Source of the DNA: Hydrocarboniphaga daqingensis
Lineage (GTDB): Bacteria; Pseudomonadota; Gammaproteobacteria; Nevskiales; Nevskiaceae
DNA length: 64,000 nt
Assembly: GCF_900129825.1 (NCBI RefSeq)
Contig: NZ_FQWZ01000004.1
Coordinates: forward strand, 92,333 to 156,332
Reading direction: 5' to 3'
Shown: positions 18,972 through 28,789 of the stretch, one piece after another
How the letters are laid out: each line of letters opens with the position of its first letter
Position numbering within the stretch: position 1 is the stretch's first letter
Translations under genes and position numbers: made by a program
The notes under the pieces: model-generated
Told to the model about the DNA's origin: nothing
What the model saw: only the letters and a program-made list of their open reading frames with translations
The model's database searches: none

Positions 18972-20380
18972 GACGACTGACCCTGATGGCCGCCGCGGCG
19001 CTGCTGTCGGCGTGTGCGCTGGGCCCCGACTATCAGCGTCCGGATCTGCGACTGCCGGCGCAGTTCCGTCTCGACACCAGCGGCTCAACCGACTCGCTCG
19101 GTGATAGCGGCTGGTGGCAGGTCTATCGTGATCCGACGTTGGCCGAATTGATCGCACGCGCGCTGCAGAACAACCTCGACGTGCGCATCGCGGCGGCTCG
19201 GGTCGATCAGGCTCGTGCCAGCCTGCAGGCGACCGGACTGCAATTGCTGCCGCAGTTGTCGGCCGGCGCCAGTCTTGGCGAGCAACGCGTGTCGACGTTC
19301 AGCGCGCCGCTGCCCGATCGTCGCTTCGAGCGCAGTTCGCTGTCGGCCGATCTTTCCTGGGAGCTGGATTTCTGGGGCCGTATCCGCCGCACTCGCGAAG
19401 CGGCCCGCGCCGACCTGCTGGCGTCGGACGCGTCGCGCCAGGCGGTCAAGGTGTCGCTGGTCGCCGCCGTCGCCACGCAATACTTCACGCTGCTGGCGCT
19501 GGACCAGCAGCTGGACATCACCCGCGCCACCTTGGAGCTGCGCAAGGCTTTCGTCGACCTGACGCAGGCGCAGTTCGAGCGCGGCACCGTCAGCGGCCTG
19601 GACGTGGCCACCGCGCAAGCGCAGCTGGCCACGGCACAGGCCAACGTACCGACGCTGGAGCGTCGCATCGCGCAGACCGAAAACCAGCTGAGCCTGTTGC
19701 TCGGTGGCGATCCTGCAGCGGTTGCGCGACCGCCACACGAGCTGGCGTCGCAGCCGGTGTCGCCGTCGCTGCCGCCCGGGCTGCCGTCGTCGCTGCTGGA
19801 GCGCCGTCCCGACCTGCGCCAAGCCGAGCAGGCGCTGGTGGCGGCCAATGCCCGTGTCGGCGTCGCCAAGGCGGCGCTGTTTCCGACGATCTCGCTGACC
19901 GGGTCCTACGGCAGCCTGTCCAACGAGATGTCGCAGTTGTTCACCAGTCCGGCCGAGAACTGGTCGATCGGCGTCAATCTGCTGCAGCCGCTGCTCGATG
20001 CCGATCGCAACCGTTATCAGGTCGACTTTGCTGATGCCGGCCGCCGCGTCGCGCTGCTCGGCTACGAGCGCAGCGTGCGCACCGCGTTCCGCGAAGTCGC
20101 CGATGCGCTGGTCGGGCGCCAGAAAACGGCGGAATACGAGGCGGCACAGGCCGCGCTGGTTAGCGCCCAGAACGACGCGCATGAGATCGCGTTGGCGCGC
20201 TACAAGGTCGGCTATTCGTCGTACTTCGACGTGATCAACGCCGACCGCGATCTGTTCGCCGCCAAGCTGACGCTGACCCAGGCGCGGCTCGACACGCTGC
20301 TCGCCAGCGTGCAGCTGTATCAGGCGCTCGGTGGTGGGTGGCAGGCCGCGCCGCCGCCGGCTGCTGCAACCGGCGGCTGA
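18968..20380 (+). CDS. Outer-membrane efflux channel lipoprotein (NodT/OprM family)
   Basis: A 470-aa TolC-like channel completing the tripartite pump. The signal peptide ends in lipobox LSAC at about residue 16, then the family opening ALGPDYQRP. Two OEP repeats of long helices follow, with WELDFWGRIRRTREAARADL in the first and LLERRPDLRQAEQALVAAN in the second, which has the usual RPD motif. A four-base overlap with the pump gene indicates translational coupling. The acylase gene converges on it after only 22 bp, with no hairpin between them. Confidence 0.93.
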   Translation: MRRLTLMAAAALLSACALGPDYQRPDLRLPAQFRLDTSGSTDSLGDSGWWQVYRDPTLAELIARALQNNLDVRIAAARVDQARASLQATGLQLLPQLSAGASLGEQRVSTFSAPLPDRRFERSSLSADLSWELDFWGRIRRTREAARADLLASDASRQAVKVSLVAAVATQYFTLLALDQQLDITRATLELRKAFVDLTQAQFERGTVSGLDVATAQAQLATAQANVPTLERRIAQTENQLSLLLGGDPAAVARPPHELASQPVSPSLPPGLPSSLLERRPDLRQAEQALVAANARVGVAKAALFPTISLTGSYGSLSNEMSQLFTSPAENWSIGVNLLQPLLDADRNRYQVDFADAGRRVALLGYERSVRTAFREVADALVGRQKTAEYEAAQAALVSAQNDAHEIALARYKVGYSSYFDVINADRDLFAAKLTLTQARLDTLLASVQLYQALGGGWQAAPPPAAATGG

Positions 20381-20402
20381 CGCCACAGCAGAAGCGGCGC
20401 GC

Positions 20403-22856
20403 TTACTCGGTCAGCCGCTGTTCGCTTTCTTTGGCCGCAGCCACTTCATCGGCGTGGAACGGGAAGCGCAGCCACTGCTTCTGCGCGTAGGCCTCGGTGA
20501 AATCGCGGTAGTGCGGATTGGCCGGATCGGTCGACTGCGAATAGGTGACGAAGCCTTCGGCGCGCACGCGCGCGCTGCTGCCGCTGCCTTCCCACGTCAC
20601 GGTCTGGATATAGCTGTTGCCGAAGTCCACCGGATAGCCTTCGCGGCCGATCGGCCCGCTGGTGCTGGCGATCGTGAACGCGCCTTCGAAGCCTTCGCCG
20701 CCGATCACCGGAATCGGCTCGCCGTTGGGACGGCGGCTGACACCGGAGTGCTGGATCTGGCCCATCGGCGTATCGAGCGCGATGCCGGCTGCGTTCACCG
20801 CCGCGATGCCGTCACTGAATGCGCTGCGCACTTGCGGCGAGGCGGTGTTCAAGTCGCGCGGCGTATTGACCGGGTCGTCCAGGTCGAACGGCGTGTTCCA
20901 TAGCGCGGTGGCCGACGCGGCGTTGCGGAAGAATTCGCGCCACAGATGCCCGCCAACCGAGTCGACGTTGTCGGCCCGGTCCCATTGCGCCAGCACCGCA
21001 CAGGCGGCCGCTTGCGTGCCGCCAGCGCACAGGTCGGCGACGACCGCGTCGCGCGCCAGTTCCGCGCTGTAGATCTGGCTCGACAGCACGGTCTGCTGCA
21101 GCGTCGGCAGGTCGAATGTGCGGCCGGGCCGACCATCACTGCCGTCGAGCCGGCGCAGCACCTGCAGCAGGCCCAGCCGCGTGCGCAAGCTGCGTTCGGT
21201 GCCCTCGTCGCCGATGATCCGGGCAAAGCCGGTGATCGGCGCGGCAGGGTTGGTCAGCCAATAGCTGTCGTTGGAGTTGTGGACGAAGTCGTCGCGCTCC
21301 AGCGTCGGCAGATTGCCGGGGCCGAAGATGCCGGGTGCCGGCGCGTCGGCGTCGGTGTCCCACTGGCATTGCGCGCGATTGCCATACAGCAGCGGCAGGC
21401 CCGGCACCAACGCGCCGACCAGCGTGCCGGTGATCGGCGGCTTGCAGGCGGCGACCTTGGCATCGGGCACATTGGGCACGACGGTGACGTCGCCGTAGTA
21501 CGCGCGTCCGTCCGGTCCCGAGGCGACCGTATTGACCCACGGCGTGCCGAGGATGCTTTTGTGCAGGCTTTTGAATTCGTCGAGGCTGGTAGCCAGATTC
21601 CAGCGGTAGAACTGGTCGATCAGCCGGGTGTTTTCGTAGTTGGCGTCGCGCATCGTGAAGCCGGTGGTCGTCGTCCAGCCCAGTACCGGCACGCCTGCCG
21701 CGCTGATTTCGAGCATCGGCCCGTACTGCGTTCGATACAGCGTGCGCGTCTGCGTGCTCAGGCTGCCGTCGGCTTCGGCCACCTGGATCGATAGCGGTAC
21801 GGCCTCCATGTCCTTGAGCTGGCCTTCGTAGAAGTACTGCGTCGGCTTGAGCGGGTTCAGCGCCAGTTGGTACAGCGTGAATCGGTAGGCGGTCGATACC
21901 GTATGGCTCCACGCCAGCTTGTCGTTGAAGCCGATCAGCGCCAGCGGCACGCCGTACAGGCCGACGCCCATGATGTCGAGCCGCCCCGGTATCGTCAGAT
22001 GCGCCAGATACAAGCGCTCGGTGCCGGTCCACGGAAAGTGCGGATTGCCGAATACGATCGGTTGGCCGGTGGCGCTGGCCTGCTTGCCGAGCGCGTACAT
22101 ATTGCTGCCGAAGCGGTGCTCGCGCAGCCGCGCGAACGGTTCGGCGTCCGGCGACAGCCGCGCCAGCGCGGCGTTGTTCAGCGCATCTTGCGCAGTGCCG
22201 CGCGCCGCGCTGGCCGTCGGCGGAATCAGCGGCGGCTGAGCCGTGGCGATTTCGGTGGTCAGCGCACTGCCGCTGGCGATCACCGCCAGCCGCAGGAACC
22301 GCCGGTACATGTCGTCCTCGGTGATGTTCTGCAGCCAGGGCTTGCCGGCACAGGCAACGTGCCGGCCTGGGTGCTGGCCGGCCTTCAGTTCACCGATGTA
22401 GCGATTGAAGCCGGCGACGTAGCCGCGCGAAGCCTGCTGCACCTCGGGCGCGGCGCCGGCCTTGAAGCGCGCAACGGCCGTGTTGTCGGCCAGCAGTTTC
22501 CAGAAGAAGTCACTGTCGACGTTGTTCGCCGTGACCGGCACGGCTGGAATCGAATAGGAACCGTCGCGACCGAAGTAACGCGCGCGCTCGCCGCGTACCG
22601 TCACGTAGTCGTCGAGCATCGTACAAAGATTGTCTTCGGCAAAAGCGTAGCCGTAGCCGTAGCCGAGGCTGCCGAAATCACGCGCGTTGATATGCGGAAT
22701 GCCGAAGCGGGTACGCACCACGGTGACATCGTAGGTGCCGCTGCTGCCGCCCGGGTTGCCGCCGCCGGTGCTGCGGTTGTCGTCGCTACCGCCGCCGCCG
22801 CAAGCGGCGACCAGCAGCGCCAGGGCCAGCACCGGGCCGAGTCGATGGGCTTGCAT
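20403..22856 (-). CDS. Penicillin/AHL acylase-family lipoprotein (Ntn hydrolase)
   Basis: An 817-aa exported amide hydrolase. GGAGG (22862-22866) lies 5 nt before the ATG. The lipobox LLVAAC (Cys19) predicts a lipid anchor, followed by a Gly/Ser-rich spacer. The alpha part begins VTVVRTRFGIPHINA. The autocatalytic site is FGSNMYALG, with the nucleophile predicted as Ser251 after Gly250, giving an alpha chain of about 230 residues and a beta chain of about 567. Downstream are NPHFPWTG and HNSNDSYWLTNP, as in the aculeacin/AHL acylases. Substrates could be acyl-homoserine lactones, lipopeptides or beta-lactams; this cannot be decided from sequence. A structured leader lies just upstream. Confidence 0.88.
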   Translation of the reverse strand: MQAHRLGPVLALALLVAACGGGGSDDNRSTGGGNPGGSSGTYDVTVVRTRFGIPHINARDFGSLGYGYGYAFAEDNLCTMLDDYVTVRGERARYFGRDGSYSIPAVPVTANNVDSDFFWKLLADNTAVARFKAGAAPEVQQASRGYVAGFNRYIGELKAGQHPGRHVACAGKPWLQNITEDDMYRRFLRLAVIASGSALTTEIATAQPPLIPPTASAARGTAQDALNNAALARLSPDAEPFARLREHRFGSNMYALGKQASATGQPIVFGNPHFPWTGTERLYLAHLTIPGRLDIMGVGLYGVPLALIGFNDKLAWSHTVSTAYRFTLYQLALNPLKPTQYFYEGQLKDMEAVPLSIQVAEADGSLSTQTRTLYRTQYGPMLEISAAGVPVLGWTTTTGFTMRDANYENTRLIDQFYRWNLATSLDEFKSLHKSILGTPWVNTVASGPDGRAYYGDVTVVPNVPDAKVAACKPPITGTLVGALVPGLPLLYGNRAQCQWDTDADAPAPGIFGPGNLPTLERDDFVHNSNDSYWLTNPAAPITGFARIIGDEGTERSLRTRLGLLQVLRRLDGSDGRPGRTFDLPTLQQTVLSSQIYSAELARDAVVADLCAGGTQAAACAVLAQWDRADNVDSVGGHLWREFFRNAASATALWNTPFDLDDPVNTPRDLNTASPQVRSAFSDGIAAVNAAGIALDTPMGQIQHSGVSRRPNGEPIPVIGGEGFEGAFTIASTSGPIGREGYPVDFGNSYIQTVTWEGSGSSARVRAEGFVTYSQSTDPANPHYRDFTEAYAQKQWLRFPFHADEVAAAKESEQRLTE

Positions 22857-22865
22857 GTCGTCCTC

Positions 22866-22910
22866 CGTCACCTGTTCGGGGCGCAGGTCATGGCCTGCGC
22901 ATCGGTGACG
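22866..22910 (-). promoter_or_regulatory. Two-tier stem-loop abutting the acylase ribosome binding site
   Basis: An outer stem pairs CGTCACC with GGTGACG, and an inner stem pairs GCGCAGG with CCTGCGC. The 3' arm in the mRNA ends on the first G of the GGAGG Shine-Dalgarno. It is seen directly; a role in controlling translation is inference. Confidence 0.45.
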
Positions 22911-22967
22911 ACGCTAGCGGACGACCGCGGCCGGCGCTACGTCCGTTCGGGTGGATCGGCGATGCGT

Positions 22968-23663
22968 CTACTGCGCTTCGGCGCCCGGCGGGTCCAGCGG
23001 GTCGGCGTAGGTTTCGGCGAGGTTCGGCTGGGCGCCGACCAGGCTTTCGTACAGCGGCCGCATCTTGTTGACCAGCAGGCAGAACAGGTCGGCGGTACGT
23101 TCAGCGTCGTAGATCGCCGAATGGGCTTCACGCGTGTCGTACGGCAAGCCGGCCGCCACCAGCGCCTTGGCCAATACCGTCTGGCCGAGCATCGCGCCGG
23201 CGATCGACACCGTGTCGAATGCCGAAAACGGGTGGAACGGGCTGCGCTTGATCGCGGTGCGCGCGATTGCCGCGTTCAGGAAGCCGAGGTCGAAATGCGC
23301 GTTGTGGCCGACCAGGATCGCCCGCGTGCAGCCTTGTTCGGACACCGCTTGGCGGATCGGCTTGAAAATGTGTGCCAGCGCCTCGGGTTCCTTGCGCGCC
23401 AGCCGCAGCGGGTTGTCGACCTTGATGCCGTTGACCTCCATCGACGCCCGCTCAAGGTTGGCACCCGGAAAGGGCTCGACGTGCGAGAACACGGTCTGCT
23501 TGGGCACCAGATTGCCGGCCTCGTCCACGCCCAGGATCACGGCGGCGACTTCGAGCAGGGCGTCGGTCTGGTTGTTGAAGCCACCGGTTTCGACGTCGAC
23601 GACCACGGGCAAGAAGCCGCGAAAGCGGTGACCGACACGCGGGGGTTTTACGGGTGAATCCAT
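22968..23663 (-). CDS. rnt: Ribonuclease T (DEDDh 3'-5' exonuclease)
   Basis: A 231-aa exoribonuclease that trims the 3' ends of tRNA and other stable RNAs. Active-site motifs in order are [10 protein letters not shown] (Asp, Glu), [12 protein letters not shown] (Asp) and [15 protein letters not shown] (His, Asp). The family signatures [19 protein letters not shown] and LPYDTREAH are present. The ATG at 23663 ([16 protein letters not shown]) matches family N termini; the frame extends far upstream across argG and that part is rejected. It is divergent from argG. Confidence 0.94.
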   Translation of the reverse strand: MDSPVKPPRVGHRFRGFLPVVVDVETGGFNNQTDALLEVAAVILGVDEAGNLVPKQTVFSHVEPFPGANLERASMEVNGIKVDNPLRLARKEPEALAHIFKPIRQAVSEQGCTRAILVGHNAHFDLGFLNAAIARTAIKRSPFHPFSAFDTVSIAGAMLGQTVLAKALVAAGLPYDTREAHSAIYDAERTADLFCLLVNKMRPLYESLVGAQPNLAETYADPLDPPGAEAQ

Positions 23664-23749
23664 GCGAGAGGGAAGCTGCTGGCCGGCTTTGCGCCGCGGA
23701 TTGGCACTATACCGGCTGCCCGGCGAGCCCGCATCGCGGAGCGCCACAC

Positions 23750-23755
23750 TATAAT
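23750..23755 (+). promoter_or_regulatory. Putative -10 element for argG
   Basis: A consensus TATAAT, 49 bp before the argG ATG and followed by a GC-rich discriminator. No good -35 hexamer is visible at 17 bp, so the promoter call rests on the -10 alone. Confidence 0.5.
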
Positions 23756-23804
23756 CGCGCCCCCGGCACCCGGCCGGTTCCCTTTCTGACGCCCTGACGC
23801 TGCC

Positions 23805-25016
<1,212 letters not shown>

Positions 25017-25025
25017 TCGCGCTGC

Positions 25026-25053
25026 GACCGGGGCGCCCTGCGGCGCTCCGGTC
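25026..25053. terminator. Hairpin between argG and a convergent gene
   Basis: A 12-bp stem (one G-U pair) with a 4-nt loop, centred between two convergent stops. No T-tract follows on either strand. Confidence 0.5.
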
Positions 25054-25064
25054 ATCGTGGTGAT

Positions 25065-25472
25065 TCAGCGCTGGCCGGTGACGGCCAGCCTCGGCCCGCC
25101 GAGCTGACCGAGAATCGCCTCGCGCCGCCGCTCGGCCGACTCGCGCCACAGCGCAAAGCTGCGCTGCTGCGTGGCGTAGTCGGCCCTGACGCTACGAAAG
25201 CGCTCTGGGTCCGGGCTCATCGATTCCATTTGCTTGAGCAGGAACGCCGAAACGCGCAGTCGCTGCAGGCGCTCCTCGATCTGCTGGTCGATCCGCTCCA
25301 ACTCGTATTGTTGCGACGCGCCTTCCGGCAGGCGTCCGTTGTGGTCCCAGGCCGGCAGCTCATCGCCCATCGCCGCGTAGTCGGCGGCCGTCAGTTCATA
25401 GGCGGCGCTGACATGGGCGACCAAGTACAGCAGCAGCCCCGGCAGGGTGCGCAGTAGCGGGCGGATGATCAT
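25065..25472 (-). CDS. Small exported protein of unknown function
   Basis: A 135-aa protein. The ATG at 25472 opens a signal-like segment (LLRTLPGLLLYLVAHVSAAYE). The mature part is short, helical and charged, with a heptad-like stretch ELERIDQQIEERLQRLRV that may form a coiled coil, and it ends in an Arg-rich segment. I recognise no family. It stands alone between argG (convergent) and the hydrolase gene upstream. The start is uncertain: no clear ribosome binding site is seen and the frame stays open further upstream. Base composition and codon use resemble the neighbours, so it is probably real. Confidence 0.55.
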   Translation of the reverse strand: MIIRPLLRTLPGLLLYLVAHVSAAYELTAADYAAMGDELPAWDHNGRLPEGASQQYELERIDQQIEERLQRLRVSAFLLKQMESMSPDPERFRSVRADYATQQRSFALWRESAERRREAILGQLGGPRLAVTGQR

Positions 25473-25554
25473 GGGCAACTCGGAGCGGCTGACGGATGAG
25501 TCGATCCACAGTGCGCGCTCGAGGCCGGCGCGGCCATGGTCAAAATCTCCCGAT

Positions 25555-25574
25555 CCGGCACCTGAGGGTGCCGG
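25555..25574 (-). terminator. Possible terminator after the kynU-hydrolase operon
   Basis: An 8-bp perfect stem (CCGGCACC/GGTGCCGG) with a 4-nt loop, 32 bp past the hydrolase stop. A short T-run occurs a few bases further along the leftward transcript. Confidence 0.4.
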
Positions 25575-25606
25575 CGGCTGATTAGCGCAGACCGACGGTC
25601 GCCGCC

Positions 25607-26542
25607 TTACGGCGGTGCACCGGCCAGCGCTTCGGCTAAGGCCGATTGCAAGGCTGCCCACGCTTCGTGGTCAGGCGCAGCCACGTCGAAGTGGCCGACG
25701 TCGAGCAACCGCGTTTGCGAGCGATCGCCGGCATGCCGCGCAGCCTGGACAAAGCGCTCGACCGAATCAGCCGACACGATCGGATCGCGTTGCCCCTGGA
25801 TCAGCCACTGCGGCACCCCCAGCGGCAGCAGCGCGCGCGGTGAGGTCTGCGCGTAGCGCAGCGGCACCGTGTCCGGCGTGCCGCCGAGCAGCGGGTCGAC
25901 CGAAGCGTGGCAGGAGTCGGGTGGGCCGATCCGGTATTCGGCCAAATCGGTGATCGCCGCCAGGCCGACGACGCCGCGCACCGGCAGCGGCGCTGGACCT
26001 CGAAGCTCGCTGTCGGCGGCGAGGCGCGGGCGCGCGGCCAGCCATAGCGCCAGCTGCCCGCCCGCCGAATGCCCCACGGTGACGATCCGGCCCAGGTCCA
26101 GCGGCTGGGTCGCCGCGATGTCGCGCAGCGCGTCGAGCGCGAGGCCAACGTCGGTGAATGTCTGCGGCCAGCCGCCGCCCGAGGCGCCGAGGCGGCGATA
26201 CTCGATCGTCCAGCTGGCATAGCCCTGCGTCGCCAGCGCGTCGCCGAGGTGGGTCATGTAGCGGTAGTCGAAGTCGCTGAGCCAGCAGCCGCCGTGGATC
26301 AGCACGACCACCGGATGGGGACCGGTGCTGGCCGGCAGTCGCAGTTCGCCGAACTGCTCGGGCCCGTCGCCGTAAGCGATGCGCAGTCCGGACGGAGGCA
26401 GTGGCCGCGCCGATAGTTCGGTCCAGGTCAGCATCGCAGCAGGGTCCTTGTTTGCCATGGGAACCGGGTCGGAATGATGGCGAGCGGGCGACGCGCAGGC
26501 GCTGATCGCGAGCAAGGCCAGCCACAGCGTCTTGCGCATCAT
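25607..26542 (-). CDS. Alpha/beta-hydrolase lipoprotein, HGGXW type (kynurenine formamidase-like)
   Basis: A 311-aa alpha/beta hydrolase. The oxyanion motif is HGGCW, the HGGXW signature of arylformamidases and related esterases. The nucleophile elbow is VGHSAGGQ, the likely acid lies near QGQRDPIVS and the His in LDVGHFDVA. The N terminus (MMRKTLWLALLAISAC) ends in a lipobox with Cys16, so the protein is probably lipid-anchored outside the cytoplasm. Its ATG shares one base with the TGA of kynU, so the two are translationally coupled. This suggests a tryptophan-degradation role, though the predicted export is unusual for a formamidase. A general esterase is the alternative. Confidence 0.75.
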   Translation of the reverse strand: MMRKTLWLALLAISACASPARHHSDPVPMANKDPAAMLTWTELSARPLPPSGLRIAYGDGPEQFGELRLPASTGPHPVVVLIHGGCWLSDFDYRYMTHLGDALATQGYASWTIEYRRLGASGGGWPQTFTDVGLALDALRDIAATQPLDLGRIVTVGHSAGGQLALWLAARPRLAADSELRGPAPLPVRGVVGLAAITDLAEYRIGPPDSCHASVDPLLGGTPDTVPLRYAQTSPRALLPLGVPQWLIQGQRDPIVSADSVERFVQAARHAGDRSQTRLLDVGHFDVAAPDHEAWAALQSALAEALAGAPP

Positions 26543-27774
26543 CAGGTGACCTTGGCCCGCGCCTGGAACTGCGGCTCGCGCCAGCGCCCGCTGGCCATGA
26601 TCGCGCCGAGCTTGGCGGCGGCGTCGTACACGTCGCAATACGACAGATACAACGGCGTAAAGCCGAACCGCAGGATGTCGGGCGCACGTACGTCGCCGAT
26701 CACGCCGTCGGCGATCAGCGCCTGCATGATCGGCCAGGCATCGGCATGGCGCAGGCAGACCTGGCTGCCACGACCCGCCGCGTCGCGCGGCGAGTACAGC
26801 TCGAACACGCCGGGCATGGTCTGCTCGACCAAGTCGACGAACAACTCGCACTGGCGGATCGACTTGTCGCGGACCTGTTGCAGCGACACGCCGTCCCAGA
26901 CGTCGAGCGCCGCGTCGAGCGCGACCATCGACAGAATCGGCGGCGTGCCGACCTGCATCCGCGCCACGCCGTCGGCCGGCGCGTAACCGGGCACGAAGTC
27001 GAACGGCCGTGCATGGCCGAACCAGCCGGTCAGCGGTGTTGCGGCCGTCTGTTGCAGCGCTCGCGATACGTATAGAAAGGCCGGCGCACCGGGCCCGCCG
27101 TTGAAGTACTTGTAGCCGCAGCCGACCGCCAGATCGACGTCGCAGTCGGCCAGCGCGATCGGCAGCGCGCCAGCCGAATGCGCCAGATCCCACAGCATCA
27201 GCGCGCCGGCCTCGTGCGCGCGCCGAGTGACGGCGGCCATGTCGTACAAGGCGCCGTTGCGGTAATTGACGTGGCTCAGCGAGACGACGGCGACGCGCTC
27301 GTCGATCGTGTCGATCAGTTGGTCCATCCCGACCGTGCGCAGTTCCAGACCGTTGGCGAGCAGCGCGGCCAAGCCTTGGGCCATGTACAGGTCAGTCGGA
27401 AAGTTATCGGTGTCCGACAGAATCAGCTTGCGTCCCGGGCGCTGCGCGACCGCGAGCGACAGCAGCTTGAACAGATTGATCGACGTCGAGTCGCAGGCCA
27501 GCGTCTCGCCGTCGCGCGCGCCGATCAGTCGGCCGATCCGCGCGCCGACCGCGATCGGCAGATCGACCCAGCCAGCGCTGTTCCAGCTGCGCACCAGTTG
27601 CTGCGACCAGTCGTGGTCGAGCGTGCGGCGCACGCGCTCGGCCGCAGCGCGCGGCATCGCGCCGAGCGAGTTGCCGTCGAGGTAGATCACGCCCTCGGGC
27701 AGCACGAACTGCGCGCGCATCGGCGCCAGCGGATCGGCGAGGTCCCAGCGCCTGAGTTCGTCGCGTGTCGGCAT
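26542..27774 (-). CDS. kynU: Kynureninase
   Basis: A 410-aa PLP-dependent enzyme cleaving L-kynurenine to anthranilate and alanine in tryptophan catabolism. N-terminal IYLDGNSLGAMP, the phosphate-binding region CDSTSINLFKLL, LSHVNYRNGALYDM, and the PLP lysine in GCGYKYFNGGPG (Lys222) are all present. The C-terminal LRFGFTPLYLSY is typical. The length is typical. It is followed by a coupled HGGXW hydrolase. Tryptophan dioxygenase and kynurenine monooxygenase genes are not in this window. It is divergent from an alpha/beta-hydrolase gene. Confidence 0.95.
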   Translation of the reverse strand: MPTRDELRRWDLADPLAPMRAQFVLPEGVIYLDGNSLGAMPRAAAERVRRTLDHDWSQQLVRSWNSAGWVDLPIAVGARIGRLIGARDGETLACDSTSINLFKLLSLAVAQRPGRKLILSDTDNFPTDLYMAQGLAALLANGLELRTVGMDQLIDTIDERVAVVSLSHVNYRNGALYDMAAVTRRAHEAGALMLWDLAHSAGALPIALADCDVDLAVGCGYKYFNGGPGAPAFLYVSRALQQTAATPLTGWFGHARPFDFVPGYAPADGVARMQVGTPPILSMVALDAALDVWDGVSLQQVRDKSIRQCELFVDLVEQTMPGVFELYSPRDAAGRGSQVCLRHADAWPIMQALIADGVIGDVRAPDILRFGFTPLYLSYCDVYDAAAKLGAIMASGRWREPQFQARAKVT

Positions 27775-27868
27775 ATCGGCAGTCTGCAGTTGGATCGGCG
27801 ATCTAGCCTAACGCCTCGTTGCCGGCCTGTGCCTGAGTACAATCGCGGCTTGTCTTGCGAGGCCTTGC

Positions 27869-28747
27869 ATGCGCGATTTCCACAATGCGGTACCCGAGTC
27901 GCTGGCGATCCGCGCCAATGGCATTGACTTTGTCTGCCTGTCGCTGGGGCAGGGGCCGCTGGTGCTGGTGCTTCATGGCTTCCCTGACCGCGCTGAGAAC
28001 TTCGTTCCGCTGCTGCGCGACTTGGCTGCCGAAGGCTACCGCGCGGTGGCGCCGTATCTTCGTGGCTACGCGCCGAGCAGCATGCCGGCCGACGGCGACT
28101 ATTCGCTGACCGCGCTGGCGATGGATGTCGTCGCACTGATCGACGAACTCGGCGCCGAGCAGGCCTGCGTCGTCGGGCACGACTGGGGCGCCGCCGTCAC
28201 CTATGCCGCTGCCAACCTGCGGCCGGACCGCATCCGCAAAATGGTCTGCGCGGCCGTGCCGCATTTGCGGCGTTTCATGCTGCGGCCGAGTTGGGCCCAG
28301 CTGCGGCGGTCCTGGTACATCTTCGCGTTCCAGTTCGCCGGCAGCGCCGAACGCCGGCTGATGCGCAACGACTTCGAGATGCTGGCCAAGGGCATTGCCG
28401 TGGCCTCACCGGGGCTCGCATTCAACAACGCCGAATGGTGGATATCGCTGAAGGCTGCGTTCGCCGAGCCGGGGCGGCTGACGGCGGCGCTTAGTTACTA
28501 CCGGGGGCTGCGCCGCTTGTTCGGCGACAGCGAAGTGTGGCGCTTGGCCAGCAGCCCGGTGAGCGTACCGGCGCGGCTGATCTATGGTGTGCGCGACGGT
28601 GCCGTCGGCGCCGAGATGTTCTCGCACCAGGAGCATCTGTTCACGGCCGGGCTCGACGTGCAGCGGATGGAGACGGGCCATTTCATGCAGATCGAACAAC
28701 CGGCCGCGTTCTCGCAGCTGGTGATCGATTTTCTGCGCGACGACTAA
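27869..28747 (+). CDS. Alpha/beta hydrolase, epoxide-hydrolase-like
   Basis: A 292-aa cytosolic alpha/beta-hydrolase-fold enzyme. The oxyanion motif HGFPDRAENF is followed by nucleophile elbow VGHDWGAAV with Asp105, the Asp nucleophile of epoxide hydrolases and haloalkane dehalogenases, and the catalytic His is in ETGHFMQIEQP. A helical cap lies between them (from RRFMLRPSWAQLRRSWYIF). GAGG sits 6 nt before the ATG, and a TACAAT at 27838-27843 may be a -10. It has no signal peptide. Its substrate is unknown; the Asp nucleophile argues against a simple esterase. Confidence 0.85.
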   Translation: MRDFHNAVPESLAIRANGIDFVCLSLGQGPLVLVLHGFPDRAENFVPLLRDLAAEGYRAVAPYLRGYAPSSMPADGDYSLTALAMDVVALIDELGAEQACVVGHDWGAAVTYAAANLRPDRIRKMVCAAVPHLRRFMLRPSWAQLRRSWYIFAFQFAGSAERRLMRNDFEMLAKGIAVASPGLAFNNAEWWISLKAAFAEPGRLTAALSYYRGLRRLFGDSEVWRLASSPVSVPARLIYGVRDGAVGAEMFSHQEHLFTAGLDVQRMETGHFMQIEQPAAFSQLVIDFLRDD

Positions 28748-28775
28748 CAAGCCGGCGGCATCGGCCGCCGGCTTG
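28748..28775. terminator. Hairpin between convergent hydrolase and DUF4399 genes
   Basis: A perfect 12-bp inverted repeat with loop ATCG immediately after the hydrolase stop. No T-tract follows. Confidence 0.5.
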
Positions 28776-28789
28776 CGACGCGAGCGCGG

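Noticed and set aside
17472-19157. A 561-codon open frame antisense to the RND pump and channel genes
   Set aside because: It spans two well-supported genes on the other strand and has shadow-like Arg/His/Gln-rich composition.
26543-27193. Upstream extension of the HGGXW hydrolase frame into kynU
   Set aside because: It is a shadow of kynU; the lipoprotein signal sits exactly at the ATG overlapping the kynU stop.
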